Shown one piece after another: positions 33,342-42,089 of a stretch of 42,089 bases of DNA. The position numbers and the translations under genes were made by a program. The notes beneath the pieces are model-generated. The model worked only from the letters and a program-made list of their open reading frames with translations, had not been told where the DNA came from and did no database searches. Position 1 is the stretch's first letter, and every line of letters begins with the position of its first letter. Source of the DNA: Thermoplasmatota archaeon (lineage in GTDB: Archaea > Thermoplasmatota > Penumbrarchaeia > Penumbrarchaeales > Penumbrarchaeaceae); NCBI GenBank assembly GCA_029762535.1, contig JARVGK010000027.1:1-42089 (forward strand), read 5' to 3'.

Positions 33342-33397
33342 ACCACTTGAATGTAGGTCTTCCTAAAAATCCACACGCCCATCTTCATGCTATGTTG

Positions 33398-33412
33398 TGA
33401 GCCTTGGGCTCA
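33398..33412. repeat. Short palindrome just outside the IS right end
   Basis: TGAGCC-TTG-GGCTCA forms a 6-bp stem with a three-base loop nine bases outside the IS terminal repeat. It could be part of the original target or a weak terminator. Little more can be said. Confidence 0.4.
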
Positions 33413-33434
33413 TGAGGGTTTATTTTAAATAAGT

Positions 33435-33443
33435 TTTATATAT
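33435..33443 (+). promoter_or_regulatory. Candidate TATA box of the beta-helix protein gene
   Basis: TTTATATAT about 53-61 bases before the ATG at 33496. Transcription from near 33465 would give a ~30-base leader carrying the GGAAGGTG ribosome site. It lies outside the IS, so the gene has its own promoter. Confidence 0.5.
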
Positions 33444-33495
33444 TTCTTTAGACATCATCTATCAAGATGAGAGAAGAAAAAGGAAGGTGACAAGA

Positions 33496-35544
33496 ATGAA
33501 GAAGGGAGCGACAATAATATGTGCGGCTTTTATGATCATGGGGGCATTCCTCATCATCAAATGGATCCCCGAAGCGTCTGCAACGACATGGACCGTGGGC
33601 CCCGGTCAACAATTCCAGACGATAGGACAGGCTCTTGCCGTAGCTCGGAGCGGCGATGACATTCAGGTTCAGTGCGGGACATACAATGAAAACCTTTTCA
33701 TAACCACACAGGGCATATCGATAATCGGTGTCCCGAACAATGGCGCCCGACCCATCATTCAAGCCCTCAATCCGAGTTTGGCGGTTGTTCATGTCGGGGC
33801 TAATGGTTTTTTCATGGAGCAGTTCGTGATAACAGGCGGTTCTTATGGAATATATTCGAATCAGGTTACCGGAAACCAGGCAAATCCCATCACCTTCTTC
33901 ATGTGTGAGATATACAACAATAATGTAGGCATAGGGATCGTCAATGGTGCTTATCATTATATAGATTATTGTGATGTTCATTCGAATGCACAGGATGGGA
34001 TACAGATCTCGGGAACGCATCATGAAATAACCTCTTCGAACATATATGAGAATGGGGGACACGGCATATACAGCGACTCATTGAGCCAATCAAAGATATC
34101 AAGTTGCAATGTTTGTACTAACGTGAATTCGGGTATATACATTTTCAATGCGAACAACAATCAATTATGGGCGACAAATATCTACCATAATAATTGGGAA
34201 GGTCTGTATATCAGTGGGGATAATAATGATATCGACGGTTATGGGGTTGCATCGATATTCAACAATTACTATTCAGGATCCGTTGGCGATACATATGATG
34301 TATGGATAAACGGGGACCATAATGCCATTACAGATTATGAGGTGTACCAGGATCCGGAAAGGAATTTCCAGAACAGGTACGGAATATATTCAGCGGGTCC
34401 CGGAAACATATATGGAAATGAAATAATCGATTGTAACGTTCATGGTTATGACGGTATGAATTGTGCCGGTGTGTCAATAGACTTTCCTGACAAGGTATTA
34501 GGTTACCTTACATGTATATATGATAATAATATTGGCTTGGTGATGGGTGCCGAAACGAAATTGGATTGTTATAATACCCAATATCAGGCCAATTCTGAAA
34601 ATTTCAAGGATAACAATATCAGCATTGTCGTTGAAGGTTACTGGGCGTGGATCAATCATACATATATAAGAACAACCGGTTCCTCCGATGGGAGAATAGG
34701 AATTCGTTTCGTTTCAGGAATGAAAATGAGCATAGTTAATGATTCAAAGATCGAGAATATGGAGATCGGCATAGAGATCCCATATTCGAATCCTGATGAT
34801 CCGGTGTTTCCTTCAAGTGAGTCTTACAACCAAATATACTACTGCGAAATTACGAATTGCAGGACGGGAATAGAGATAGATGAAGGAAATTATGATGTGA
34901 TATCTAGATCTGAGATAACGGAATGTGAGATCGGGATCTCCCTGATGGACAGTTTCAAGGTTGTTATCAATCACACGTCATTTGAAAGCAATTACGGGAA
35001 CGATCTCTCGGAGGTCAACGCAGGAATCTATATCTCAGGTGGCTCACATAATTTGATCGATTCATGTACTATGGAAAACCATTACAAGAGCATCTGGCTA
35101 TGTGATGGATCCTCCAATAACGAGATAAATAATACTGATATATCAGACCATACATTGGGAGGAATATCGAGCGGTACGTGGGGAGAAGATGACGTGGAGA
35201 TCGGCATATACTTACATCATTCCGCTAATAATAATATAACCGAGGTAGATTTCACTTATTTAGGATATTGCGTTGGTATCAATGCAAGTACAGATATAAA
35301 TATTATTGGAAAATTTCCAAATGAAAACGAAATGAAATATATCCAATATGAGGTCGTATATGCGGTAAATGATTCAACTAATATCTCATCTGGAAAGATA
35401 CATTATTATGGTGAGGTCGGATCGAGCTATTCGGTCTATCTTAGAGGTTATGATGAAGATACCAAGACATTATTTGTTTATCATAATTTATATGGTACAT
35501 GGACTATTTCGGGATCATACTACACATGGACGACTTATCAATGA
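33496..35544 (+). CDS. Secreted right-handed beta-helix protein (NosD/PbH1-like)
   Basis: A 682-residue secreted protein. The start at 33496 has GGAAGGTG six bases upstream and gives a signal peptide (MKKGATIICAAFMIMGAFLII). After WTVGPGQQFQTIGQALAVARSGD, a signature entry of secreted beta-helices, come many PbH1 turns with Asn/Gly ladders: CEIYNNNVGIGI, CDVHSNAQDGIQIS, SNIYENGGHGIYS, CNVCTNVNSGIYIF, TNIYHNNWEGLYIS, SEITECEIGISL, CTMENHYKSIWL. There is no C-terminal TM or catalytic motif. It is probably a surface or extracellular protein for carbohydrate or cell contact. Its base composition is clearly more AT-rich than the backbone. Confidence 0.87.
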   Translation: MKKGATIICAAFMIMGAFLIIKWIPEASATTWTVGPGQQFQTIGQALAVARSGDDIQVQCGTYNENLFITTQGISIIGVPNNGARPIIQALNPSLAVVHVGANGFFMEQFVITGGSYGIYSNQVTGNQANPITFFMCEIYNNNVGIGIVNGAYHYIDYCDVHSNAQDGIQISGTHHEITSSNIYENGGHGIYSDSLSQSKISSCNVCTNVNSGIYIFNANNNQLWATNIYHNNWEGLYISGDNNDIDGYGVASIFNNYYSGSVGDTYDVWINGDHNAITDYEVYQDPERNFQNRYGIYSAGPGNIYGNEIIDCNVHGYDGMNCAGVSIDFPDKVLGYLTCIYDNNIGLVMGAETKLDCYNTQYQANSENFKDNNISIVVEGYWAWINHTYIRTTGSSDGRIGIRFVSGMKMSIVNDSKIENMEIGIEIPYSNPDDPVFPSSESYNQIYYCEITNCRTGIEIDEGNYDVISRSEITECEIGISLMDSFKVVINHTSFESNYGNDLSEVNAGIYISGGSHNLIDSCTMENHYKSIWLCDGSSNNEINNTDISDHTLGGISSGTWGEDDVEIGIYLHHSANNNITEVDFTYLGYCVGINASTDINIIGKFPNENEMKYIQYEVVYAVNDSTNISSGKIHYYGEVGSSYSVYLRGYDEDTKTLFVYHNLYGTWTISGSYYTWTTYQ

Positions 35545-35565
35545 AAACAAGGGGAATAGGTTTTA

Positions 35566-35868
35566 ATGATTTCCTATTACGACATATTATTAGAAACTAT
35601 AAAATTCAAACATAATATTCCGGATCATCAATATTTAATGTATGATATAAATAACGAGAAGTGCGAATATCGTAACATGGGAGCGGGAAAAAAATTAATA
35701 AGATTATCATCATTGATAATGAAAAATTTTATTTTTAAATCAGATATGATTAAAAAAACAAGTAAAACTATAAAAGAGTATAATAATTATAGATCGCTTT
35801 GTAATTTTTTAGAAGATTATTTTGTGTCATTATACCAAAAAGGTGATGGATTGCATGAATATTTATAA
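35566..35868 (+). CDS. Small AT-rich orphan protein, unknown
   Basis: A 100-residue, lysine-, isoleucine- and asparagine-rich protein of unknown family. AAGGGGAATAGG precedes the ATG by about seven bases and the frame overlaps the next start by 14 bases, so translation and coupling are plausible. It has mixed helix pattern (MIKKTSKTIKEYNNYRSL), no signal peptide and no TM. The base composition is the most AT-rich of any gene here, so it may be a transferred gene or a remnant. Whether it is truly expressed is uncertain. Confidence 0.5.
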   Translation: MISYYDILLETIKFKHNIPDHQYLMYDINNEKCEYRNMGAGKKLIRLSSLIMKNFIFKSDMIKKTSKTIKEYNNYRSLCNFLEDYFVSLYQKGDGLHEYL

Positions 35869-38800
35869 TTATTATATTCAAAAATGGTACATTGGTATGC
35901 TTATAGTTATCTTTTTTAATATATCAATATCCAATTGCCATGTGATATTTTTTAACGAATATAACGAAGACCTCGGAGAAGGAAAGGGAACAAAGGATGA
36001 CCCCTACATCATAAAAGATGTCTGGGGTCTCCAGAACATGAGCGCAAATCTGAGCGCACATTATATTCTTGGAAACGATATCGATGCCTCGACTACTAAT
36101 TATTGGAATGGAGGTCTAGGGTTCTCACCGATAGGAAATTATTCCTCCAGATTCCATGGTTTTTTTGACGGCAAGGGTTACAAGATCAAGTACCTTTTTA
36201 TTAATAGATCAGATATGGATTATGTCGGTTTGATTGGATTCTTGGATAAATCAGGAAATGTAGGAAATTTGTCGTTAGAAGATATTGAAATCCATGGTAG
36301 AAATTATGTGGGGGGATTTATTGGGTCCAATTATGGAGGTAATATTAATCCGTCATCTGTTTCGGGCAAGATATATGGAATCAATTATACAGGAGGTATT
36401 GTGGGTTTTAATGATGCATCGGATCTGTTCTTATCTTACTTCTCAGGTACAATAATTGGAGTTTATAATGTAGGTGGAATAGCGGGAGGAAATACATATG
36501 GTAATCTACTATCATTAGGAACTTATGGAAATATAAGTGCAATGGGGAATATTGGAGGATTGATTGGTGATTCCAGTGTTTATAAAATGACGGATTGTAA
36601 TAGTTTCATGAATATAACAGGTTATACTCAAATCGGGGGCCTTGTCGGTGTCTCGTCAACAAGCATATATAATTCATCTGCCCATGGTAATATTCAGGGA
36701 AACGAGAGAGTAGGAGGCCTTATCGGATTCAACCGGGCGGATTTAGTATATAATTCATATGCAACGAGTAATGTAAATGGTACAATGTTTGTAGGAGGGC
36801 TGATAGGGCAAGGTACCCATGGAACGATTATCAATACGTATTCAAAAGGAAATGTGAAAGGCAATCAATATGTTGGGGGGTTGGTCGGTTTTAGTAGGAA
36901 TAAGGTATCAGAATCGTATTCATTAAGTGAGGTAACAGCTGAGGAGTATGTGGGTGGTTTTATTGGATATTATGATGGTGATTCCATTAAGAATTCGTAT
37001 TCATGGGGGAATATTGTAGGAAATACAATAGTTGGTGGTCTTGTCGGTAATAATGGTAAAGGGAATATAGAATATACACATTCTGCAGGAAAAGTAAAAG
37101 GATCATATCAAGTTGGAGGATTGATTGGTATAAACAGTGGTTATGTAAGAGACAGCTTCTGGGATATCGAAACATCTAGTCAGACCGCAAGTGCAGGAGG
37201 GATCGGAAAGACCACAGAGGAGATGAAGAAGAAGAGCACTTTCACCGATTCGAACTGGGATTTCGAGAACAAATGGTTCATCTTCGAGAATGTGACCTAT
37301 CCTTTATTGAAATGGCAGGAGGCATCACCTCCAATTGCAAATGCCGGCCCGGATCAGGTGGTGGAGGAGGACACTCTTGTAACTTTCGATGGAAGTGCCA
37401 GCCGGGACGACGTGGGGATCTCGAACTACACCTGGATAATGGAGGATCTCACATCCTGGGTGCGGATGTACGGTGTAAATCCGACCCATTATTTCCCGAT
37501 ACCCGGGAATTACACTGTGACATTGCAGGTTACGGATCACTTCGAGAAAAAGGATACTGACACCATGACAGTAACGGTGAGGGATATAACAAGACCTGTG
37601 GCCGACGCCGGTCCGGATAAGTCGGTCGAAGAGGATGCCCTGTTCGTCTTCGACGGCAGGGGGAGTTATGACCCATATTATCCAGGAAGGGAAGATCATC
37701 TGCATGAGGGTATCGCCAATTTCACCTGGACGTTTCGGGACGGCATCGATAATGTTACCCTGTACGGTTCGATCCCGACATATATATTCGGATCGCCTGG
37801 AATATATGCTGCGACCTTGAACGTCACCGATGGTTCCGGCAACCGGGACACCGATGTCGTTAATATAACGGTAAGGGACATCACACCGCCATTTTCGGAT
37901 CCCGGATCGAATCTGACCGTTGATGAAGGTACACTATTGGTATTCGACGGCAGCGGATCGTATGATAATGTCGGGATCATTAACTGGACCTGGAGTTTTT
38001 CCTACGGAAATAAGAATATTGAGATCCATGGCCTCTCATCCTCGTTCACATTTTTCATTCCGGGATATTACATAGTCAAACTGACTGTATCAGATGCCTC
38101 GGGAAATACGAATGAGAATGAGATGTACCTTACGGTAAGGGACATCACCCCACCTGTGGCGAAAGCGGGTGGGGATATGACCGTTCCTGTAGGGGTATCG
38201 GTACTGTTGAATGGATCGCTATCTACCGATAATTGGTCGATCAAGAGTTTTTTCTGGACGTTAACATACGATGACGAGGAGCATATGATCGAAGGAGAAT
38301 ATGGCTCGTTCACTTTTTTGAAAGGAGGAGTTTACGAGGTACTTTTGACCGTGGTCGATCGATTCGACAATGAGGATACGGATAAGATAACGATAACGGT
38401 CGTGGATACCGGAAGGGTGATCGGGATCGTTCTTGATGGGGATTCCGTGCCTGTCGAGGGCGCAACGGTCGAGATCACTGCATCGAACGGATTGAACTAT
38501 ACAACGAAGGCGGGATCCGATGGTTCCTTCTCGATGGAGATATACCAAGGCGCCTTCGATTGGAACATATCCAAGTCAGGATACAGGTCGATATGGGGGT
38601 CATCATTCGTAGATGCGATGGGTGAGGTATTTCTGAACCTTTCCGATGATCCACTGATCAAGGAAGAGATGCCCGTAATTGAGGATAATGGAAATGGTTT
38701 TCCGATTCTGGTTTTGATAATACCTTTGATCCTATTGGTTATAGTGATCATCGGGATCGCATTCATATTGTTGAGGAGGAAGAACAAGAAAATGCCGGAA

Positions 38801-39121
38801 GATGATTTTACTTCGAATAACGGTCTCGAAGGAGTTGAAACGCAGAAAGAAGAGATAACCTATCAACAGCTATACGGGGATCTTCCGGTCGTGGAAGAGG
38901 AACGAATGATGGAAACGGTCCAGGGTATGGAGGGACCAGTTCCGTTTGAAAATGGTCCCGATAATGATAATTTATCATTTGATGGGACTTCTCAGGAACC
39001 GCTGCTCGGGGAGGGATCCGTTGATCTTGATGATATCCTTGAAGATCACAGCTTAAAGGTGATCGATCCCCCGACCGGATCGCCTCCGGGGGATCCCTCT
39101 CCGGATCCGCAAATGGAATGA
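35855..39121 (+). CDS. Anchored surface protein with GLUG repeats, PKD-like domains and C-terminal TM
   Basis: A 1,088-residue type I membrane protein. ATG 35855 has AAAGGTGATG about eight bases upstream and gives a signal peptide (WYIGMLIVIFFNISISNCHV). KGTKDDPYIIKDVWGLQNMS opens a stretch of GLUG-type repeats (~70-440) such as YVGGFIGSNYGG, VGGLIGFNRADLVYNSYATSNV and YVGGLVGFSRNKVSESYSLSEV, predicted beta-helical. Residues ~490-850 hold four PKD-like modules, each with ANAGPDQVVEEDT- or VDEG-like starts, FDGSAS and YTVTLQV/TVRDITPP. A carboxypeptidase-regulatory-like domain (GIVLDGDSVPVEGATVEI) precedes the TM (~949-972) and an acidic tail with QQLYGDLP. GLUG and PKD parts differ sharply in base composition. 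It is probably an adhesin. Confidence 0.9.
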   Translation: MNIYNYYIQKWYIGMLIVIFFNISISNCHVIFFNEYNEDLGEGKGTKDDPYIIKDVWGLQNMSANLSAHYILGNDIDASTTNYWNGGLGFSPIGNYSSRFHGFFDGKGYKIKYLFINRSDMDYVGLIGFLDKSGNVGNLSLEDIEIHGRNYVGGFIGSNYGGNINPSSVSGKIYGINYTGGIVGFNDASDLFLSYFSGTIIGVYNVGGIAGGNTYGNLLSLGTYGNISAMGNIGGLIGDSSVYKMTDCNSFMNITGYTQIGGLVGVSSTSIYNSSAHGNIQGNERVGGLIGFNRADLVYNSYATSNVNGTMFVGGLIGQGTHGTIINTYSKGNVKGNQYVGGLVGFSRNKVSESYSLSEVTAEEYVGGFIGYYDGDSIKNSYSWGNIVGNTIVGGLVGNNGKGNIEYTHSAGKVKGSYQVGGLIGINSGYVRDSFWDIETSSQTASAGGIGKTTEEMKKKSTFTDSNWDFENKWFIFENVTYPLLKWQEASPPIANAGPDQVVEEDTLVTFDGSASRDDVGISNYTWIMEDLTSWVRMYGVNPTHYFPIPGNYTVTLQVTDHFEKKDTDTMTVTVRDITRPVADAGPDKSVEEDALFVFDGRGSYDPYYPGREDHLHEGIANFTWTFRDGIDNVTLYGSIPTYIFGSPGIYAATLNVTDGSGNRDTDVVNITVRDITPPFSDPGSNLTVDEGTLLVFDGSGSYDNVGIINWTWSFSYGNKNIEIHGLSSSFTFFIPGYYIVKLTVSDASGNTNENEMYLTVRDITPPVAKAGGDMTVPVGVSVLLNGSLSTDNWSIKSFFWTLTYDDEEHMIEGEYGSFTFLKGGVYEVLLTVVDRFDNEDTDKITITVVDTGRVIGIVLDGDSVPVEGATVEITASNGLNYTTKAGSDGSFSMEIYQGAFDWNISKSGYRSIWGSSFVDAMGEVFLNLSDDPLIKEEMPVIEDNGNGFPILVLIIPLILLVIVIIGIAFILLRRKNKKMPEDDFTSNNGLEGVETQKEEITYQQLYGDLPVVEEERMMETVQGMEGPVPFENGPDNDNLSFDGTSQEPLLGEGSVDLDDILEDHSLKVIDPPTGSPPGDPSPDPQME

Positions 39122-39176
39122 ACTACGAGGGGAACACGTTCACGTCAATTCTCGATACGAAGAAAAGGATATGAAA

Positions 39177-39184
39177 TTTAATAA
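39177..39184 (+). promoter_or_regulatory. TATA box, leaderless NosD-like gene
   Basis: TTTAATAA is centred about 28 bases before ATG 39209, so transcription would begin at or next to the start codon. No SD motif lies before that ATG, consistent with a leaderless transcript. Confidence 0.5.
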
Positions 39185-39208
39185 GGTTGTTCCGATATAG
39201 GTTCGAAT

Positions 39209-42089
39209 ATGACCCACGTCATGTCCAGGATCGGGAGTTGCAGGTTCGCGACAATGGTCCTCGCGTTCATGATGCTCTCCATTCTTCTCGTGGGTATAGA
39301 TCGGGATCCCCTCACCGAGGACGCTCTTGCACTCACCAGCAGAGGTCCTATAATAATCGAGGGGAACTCCCAGCTGGCGAGCCACCCTGCCCTCAGGAGC
39401 GGATCCGGGACATCTGGCGATCCCTACATCTTCTCCGATTATCTCATAGATACCACTTCCTCCAAGGGAGGGGCCATAGCGGTCCGCAACACGACCATGC
39501 CCTACATATTCCGCAACATAACCATCTACACCTCAGCCCCCGCGACGGCGATATCGATCCACGCATTGAATTCAGGCGGCTGGCAGCCGATACAGGGAGC
39601 GTTCATCAACGTGACCGTGATAGGCTCGGGCACACATATGTACCTCCGCCTTGCCAACTATTTCACGGTCAAGGACTGCACGTTCGTCAATGCGGACCCC
39701 TCCGGGGACCTTCTCTCCACAAACTACGCATGGGAGACGGCTTTCCTCAACAACACGTTCAACGCCCCGGACATGAAGCTCAATCTCTATTATGCATATT
39801 ACTTCAGGTTCAGGGAGAACACGGGAAGCATCGGGGATTACTATCAGAATTATTTCAGATATACGGACATAGCGAACAACACCCTGACATTGAAGAACAT
39901 GGACCTCTATTCCGGATTATCCTCCGACCTCCAGGGCAACACCCTGACTTCGAACGCATCCGGCTCGGATCTGGTCCGCCTCACCGACTGCAACAGGATA
40001 AAGATAGCGAACAACACGTTCATCGGCGGTCAGAACTCCCTTTACATATCACATCCGAACGCGTACAACCCGCCTTATAACAACTATCCCCGCACATCAT
40101 CGATCACCATAGAGTACAACACCATACGATCATCTTACACGGGTCTGAAGTTCTACTGGACGACAGGTCACCCATCGATGACTTACTTCTCAATTCACGA
40201 CAACGACTTCCTCAACTGCACCAGTTTCGCGGTGGACCTCTACGGTTCCGGCGGGTCCAAGACCACGGAGATATTCCGAAACCGCTTCATCGGCAATGCG
40301 GGAGCGACCTCCGCACACAACCCCGGAATAAAACAGGCGAGGGACTACTATTTCCAGCTGTCATGGTCGAACTATCAGATGGGCAATCACTGGGGCGACT
40401 GGACGGCCCCGGACGACGACTCCGACGGGTTCGTGGATTCACCCTACCCTCTGTCCGGATGGAGCAATCCGAAGGACAACATGCCTGTGAGCAACCCTTA
40501 CTTCGATTTCGATCCTCCCGAATTCGAGATCATCACTCCCAGGGGCCAGTTCCTTCCCGGGTCCTATGTCAACTTCACATGGGAGGCGAACGATCCCGGA
40601 TCAGGTATGAAGATGGTCAGGATAAGGGAAGGCTTCAACGATTGGATCGATGTCGTCGGGAGGGAACATCACGGGATCATGATCTCCCAGGGACAGCACT
40701 TCTTCCGGTTGAAGGCCGTGGACAACGCCAACCTGACCACCCTCATAGAGATGACCCTTAATCTAAACATGTCCAAAAGCCCTGTCAGATTGATAGAGCC
40801 TTCCCCCTCCAGCTACGTTTCACATAGTGACGTGGAAGTGATCTGGGAGATGGACCCATGGTTCGTGCCCAGGAAAGCGCATATCAACATCGATCTCGGA
40901 CCTCCCATCGATATGGACCCATTCGACGGCTTTTCCACTACACTGAGCGATGGACCGCACAGGATCGACATCACGTTCGAGGACCATTACGGGATCGAGA
41001 TAAAGCAGAGGTCTGATTTCATTGTCGATACCGTTGCCCCTGAGCTCACCATCCTCTACCCCTCGAACGGGGCAGTTCTATCCAACGATCTGGTGCACTT
41101 CATGTGGGAGGCCATCGACTACAGCCCCGTCCTCACCACAACGGTGAGGATCGACTTCGAACCCGCAACAGCAGTGGAAGGATCGTACCACAACAGGTTC
41201 CTGACGAAGGGAACGCATACCTTCGAGGTGGCTGTCGAGGACCTCGCCGGACACAGGACCACGAAGAGCATATCGTTCTCCATCGCGAAGAACACCAGCC
41301 TCTCGATCACCGCTCCCGTTCTCACTCGTCCCACCAATCTGATGGAGCATACGATAAGGTGGGAATACCTATCATATTTCGAGGTTGAGGAACTTACCGT
41401 CTCCGTTACCGGATCCCCTTCCGTACAGATCGACAGGGAGGCCACTCAGCATCAGCTGACGTTCGATAAGAGCGGGCGTTACGTGGTAAAGGTGGTGGCC
41501 GAGGATCCAGCCGGAAATACCATATCCGACGAAGTCGAAATAATAATCGACAGGGATCCGCCAAGGCCCGGGTTCATCGGTATCCCCGATCCGTTCATCA
41601 CGAACACGACCGTCATTCTGCTGAGATGGGGCGCGGTGGAATCCTGGGGCATAGACCACTACGAGCTTTACGTCGATGGCGGTCGGGTCGGACCCAACAT
41701 TGTCGCCGACAGATACAGCATCACCCTGTCGGAGGGGGATCACGAGGTGGCTCTGATCGCATACGACATGGCGGGTAACAGCGGCTCATCAAATGTCCGG
41801 ATAGTAGTGGACCTGACCCCGCCACATGTTGAAGTGACATCTCCTCTTTCGAAGGTCCTATCCTCGGAGGAGGTCGATGTGGGGATCGACGCATTCGACC
41901 TAAATGGGATCTCCCTGATGAACATCACCATTTGGAACTCCTTAGGGACCAGGTACATCGAGATCGATCCGGTCGATTCCTACCGGATGAAGTTCGTCGA
42001 AGGCATCAACACCGTTACGATCGTGGTCTACGACAATGCAGGCCACAAGGGTTCGGTCGTTGCCGAATACCATGTGGACCTATTCCCTC
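39209..42089 (+). CDS. NosD-like beta-helix / Ig-like surface protein, truncated by window end
   Basis: An open frame from ATG 39209 runs to the window edge without a stop (960 residues visible). The signal peptide is FATMVLAFMMLSILLVGI. SGTSGDPYIFSDYLID opens a right-handed beta-helix with PbH1 turns (YFTVKDCTFVNAD, IKIANNTFIGGQNSLYI, YFSIHDNDFLNC) closed by GNHWGDWTAPDDDSDGFVDS, the aspartate-rich end motif of archaeal NosD-like surface proteins. From ~440 onward come Ig/FN3-like modules, each starting like DTVAPELTILYPSNGAVL or DLTPPHVEVTSPLS and containing TFEVAVEDLAGH- or VVKVVAEDPAGN-type strands. By analogy with its neighbours a C-terminal TM or more modules lie beyond. Composition returns to the GC-richer backbone here. 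Confidence 0.9.
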   Translation, partial: MTHVMSRIGSCRFATMVLAFMMLSILLVGIDRDPLTEDALALTSRGPIIIEGNSQLASHPALRSGSGTSGDPYIFSDYLIDTTSSKGGAIAVRNTTMPYIFRNITIYTSAPATAISIHALNSGGWQPIQGAFINVTVIGSGTHMYLRLANYFTVKDCTFVNADPSGDLLSTNYAWETAFLNNTFNAPDMKLNLYYAYYFRFRENTGSIGDYYQNYFRYTDIANNTLTLKNMDLYSGLSSDLQGNTLTSNASGSDLVRLTDCNRIKIANNTFIGGQNSLYISHPNAYNPPYNNYPRTSSITIEYNTIRSSYTGLKFYWTTGHPSMTYFSIHDNDFLNCTSFAVDLYGSGGSKTTEIFRNRFIGNAGATSAHNPGIKQARDYYFQLSWSNYQMGNHWGDWTAPDDDSDGFVDSPYPLSGWSNPKDNMPVSNPYFDFDPPEFEIITPRGQFLPGSYVNFTWEANDPGSGMKMVRIREGFNDWIDVVGREHHGIMISQGQHFFRLKAVDNANLTTLIEMTLNLNMSKSPVRLIEPSPSSYVSHSDVEVIWEMDPWFVPRKAHINIDLGPPIDMDPFDGFSTTLSDGPHRIDITFEDHYGIEIKQRSDFIVDTVAPELTILYPSNGAVLSNDLVHFMWEAIDYSPVLTTTVRIDFEPATAVEGSYHNRFLTKGTHTFEVAVEDLAGHRTTKSISFSIAKNTSLSITAPVLTRPTNLMEHTIRWEYLSYFEVEELTVSVTGSPSVQIDREATQHQLTFDKSGRYVVKVVAEDPAGNTISDEVEIIIDRDPPRPGFIGIPDPFITNTTVILLRWGAVESWGIDHYELYVDGGRVGPNIVADRYSITLSEGDHEVALIAYDMAGNSGSSNVRIVVDLTPPHVEVTSPLSKVLSSEEVDVGIDAFDLNGISLMNITIWNSLGTRYIEIDPVDSYRMKFVEGINTVTIVVYDNAGHKGSVVAEYHVDLFP

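Larger units (their letters stand above)
31916..33388 (-). mobile_element. IS110-family insertion sequence (about 1.47 kb)
   Basis: The element is bounded by a 19-bp inverted repeat with one mismatch: ATGAAGATAGGCGTGTGGA at 31916-31934 and the reverse complement of ATGAAGATGGGCGTGTGGA at 33370-33388. Inside is one intact transposase gene and ~210 bases of non-coding sequence at its 5' side. Size fits the family. No target duplication is evident, as expected for IS110. The exact ends may differ by a few bases because terminal repeats are not required in this family. Confidence 0.85.

Noticed and set aside
33134..33388. 84-residue minus-strand frame over the IS 5' end
   Set aside because: It covers the structured RNA region and runs into the transposase start in another frame. 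The inverted repeats explain the sequence better than a protein.
39187..40080. 297-residue plus-strand frame near the start of the last gene
   Set aside because: An Arg/His/Pro-rich shadow frame. The true gene is the frame from 39209, which has a signal peptide and beta-helix turns and runs to the window end.

Overview
The window looks like a chromosomal segment of a euryarchaeon, most likely a Thermoplasmata-type (Thermoplasmatota) lineage. This rests on archaeal translation and replication genes (aIF2 gamma, ribosomal protein S6e, an aFcf1-type PIN protein, topoisomerase VI A and B), a DUF835 response regulator, TATA-like boxes at leaderless or short-leader distances, and many large membrane-anchored surface proteins with beta-helix, PKD and FN3-like modules. 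The exact lineage is inference.

Layout. (1) 1-10.5 kb: signal transduction. A truncated hybrid histidine kinase with two receiver domains is followed by an Hpt protein and a convergent response regulator. A secreted glycosidase-like protein, a winged-helix regulator, a REC-PAS-DUF835-wHTH regulator, a tRNA-Thr(CGT), and two paralogous GAF-PAS kinases follow. The kinase nearer the tRNA has lost its phospho-accepting His and its ATP-binding motifs. The 740-base gap between the DUF835 gene and the tRNA holds two hairpin-rich repeat families mixed with copies of the tRNA 3' end. (2) 10.7-15 kb: a membrane-anchored C25/caspase-like cysteine peptidase convergent with a compact translation operon (small PC4-like protein, S6e, aIF2 gamma, aFcf1-like PIN), joined by SD motifs and 4-base overlaps.

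(3) 15-26 kb: a co-directional run of seven genes: a 1,408-residue surface protein, a degenerate CarA-like protein, a CarB-derived protein keeping only the first ATP-grasp half and the oligomerisation domain, a UbiX-type flavin prenyltransferase, a YprB-type DEDD exonuclease, a small anchored secreted protein and an MscS channel with two exported beta-sandwich domains. The overlapping CarA-like/CarB-like pair has lost the residues needed for carbamoyl phosphate synthesis but keeps the partner fold and a 4-base gene overlap. It is the best candidate here for an undescribed system. (4) 26-32 kb, minus strand: top6B-top6A, a coiled-coil membrane protein with CorA-like topology but no GMN motif, and a radical SAM enzyme.

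(5) 31.9-39.1 kb: an AT-richer accessory stretch beginning with a complete IS110-family element. Its non-coding end folds into a closed two-loop RNA, a strong bridge RNA candidate. It is followed by a beta-helix surface protein, an AT-rich orphan and a mosaic GLUG/PKD surface protein. (6) 39.2 kb to the end: a leaderless NosD-like beta-helix/Ig surface protein that runs off the window.
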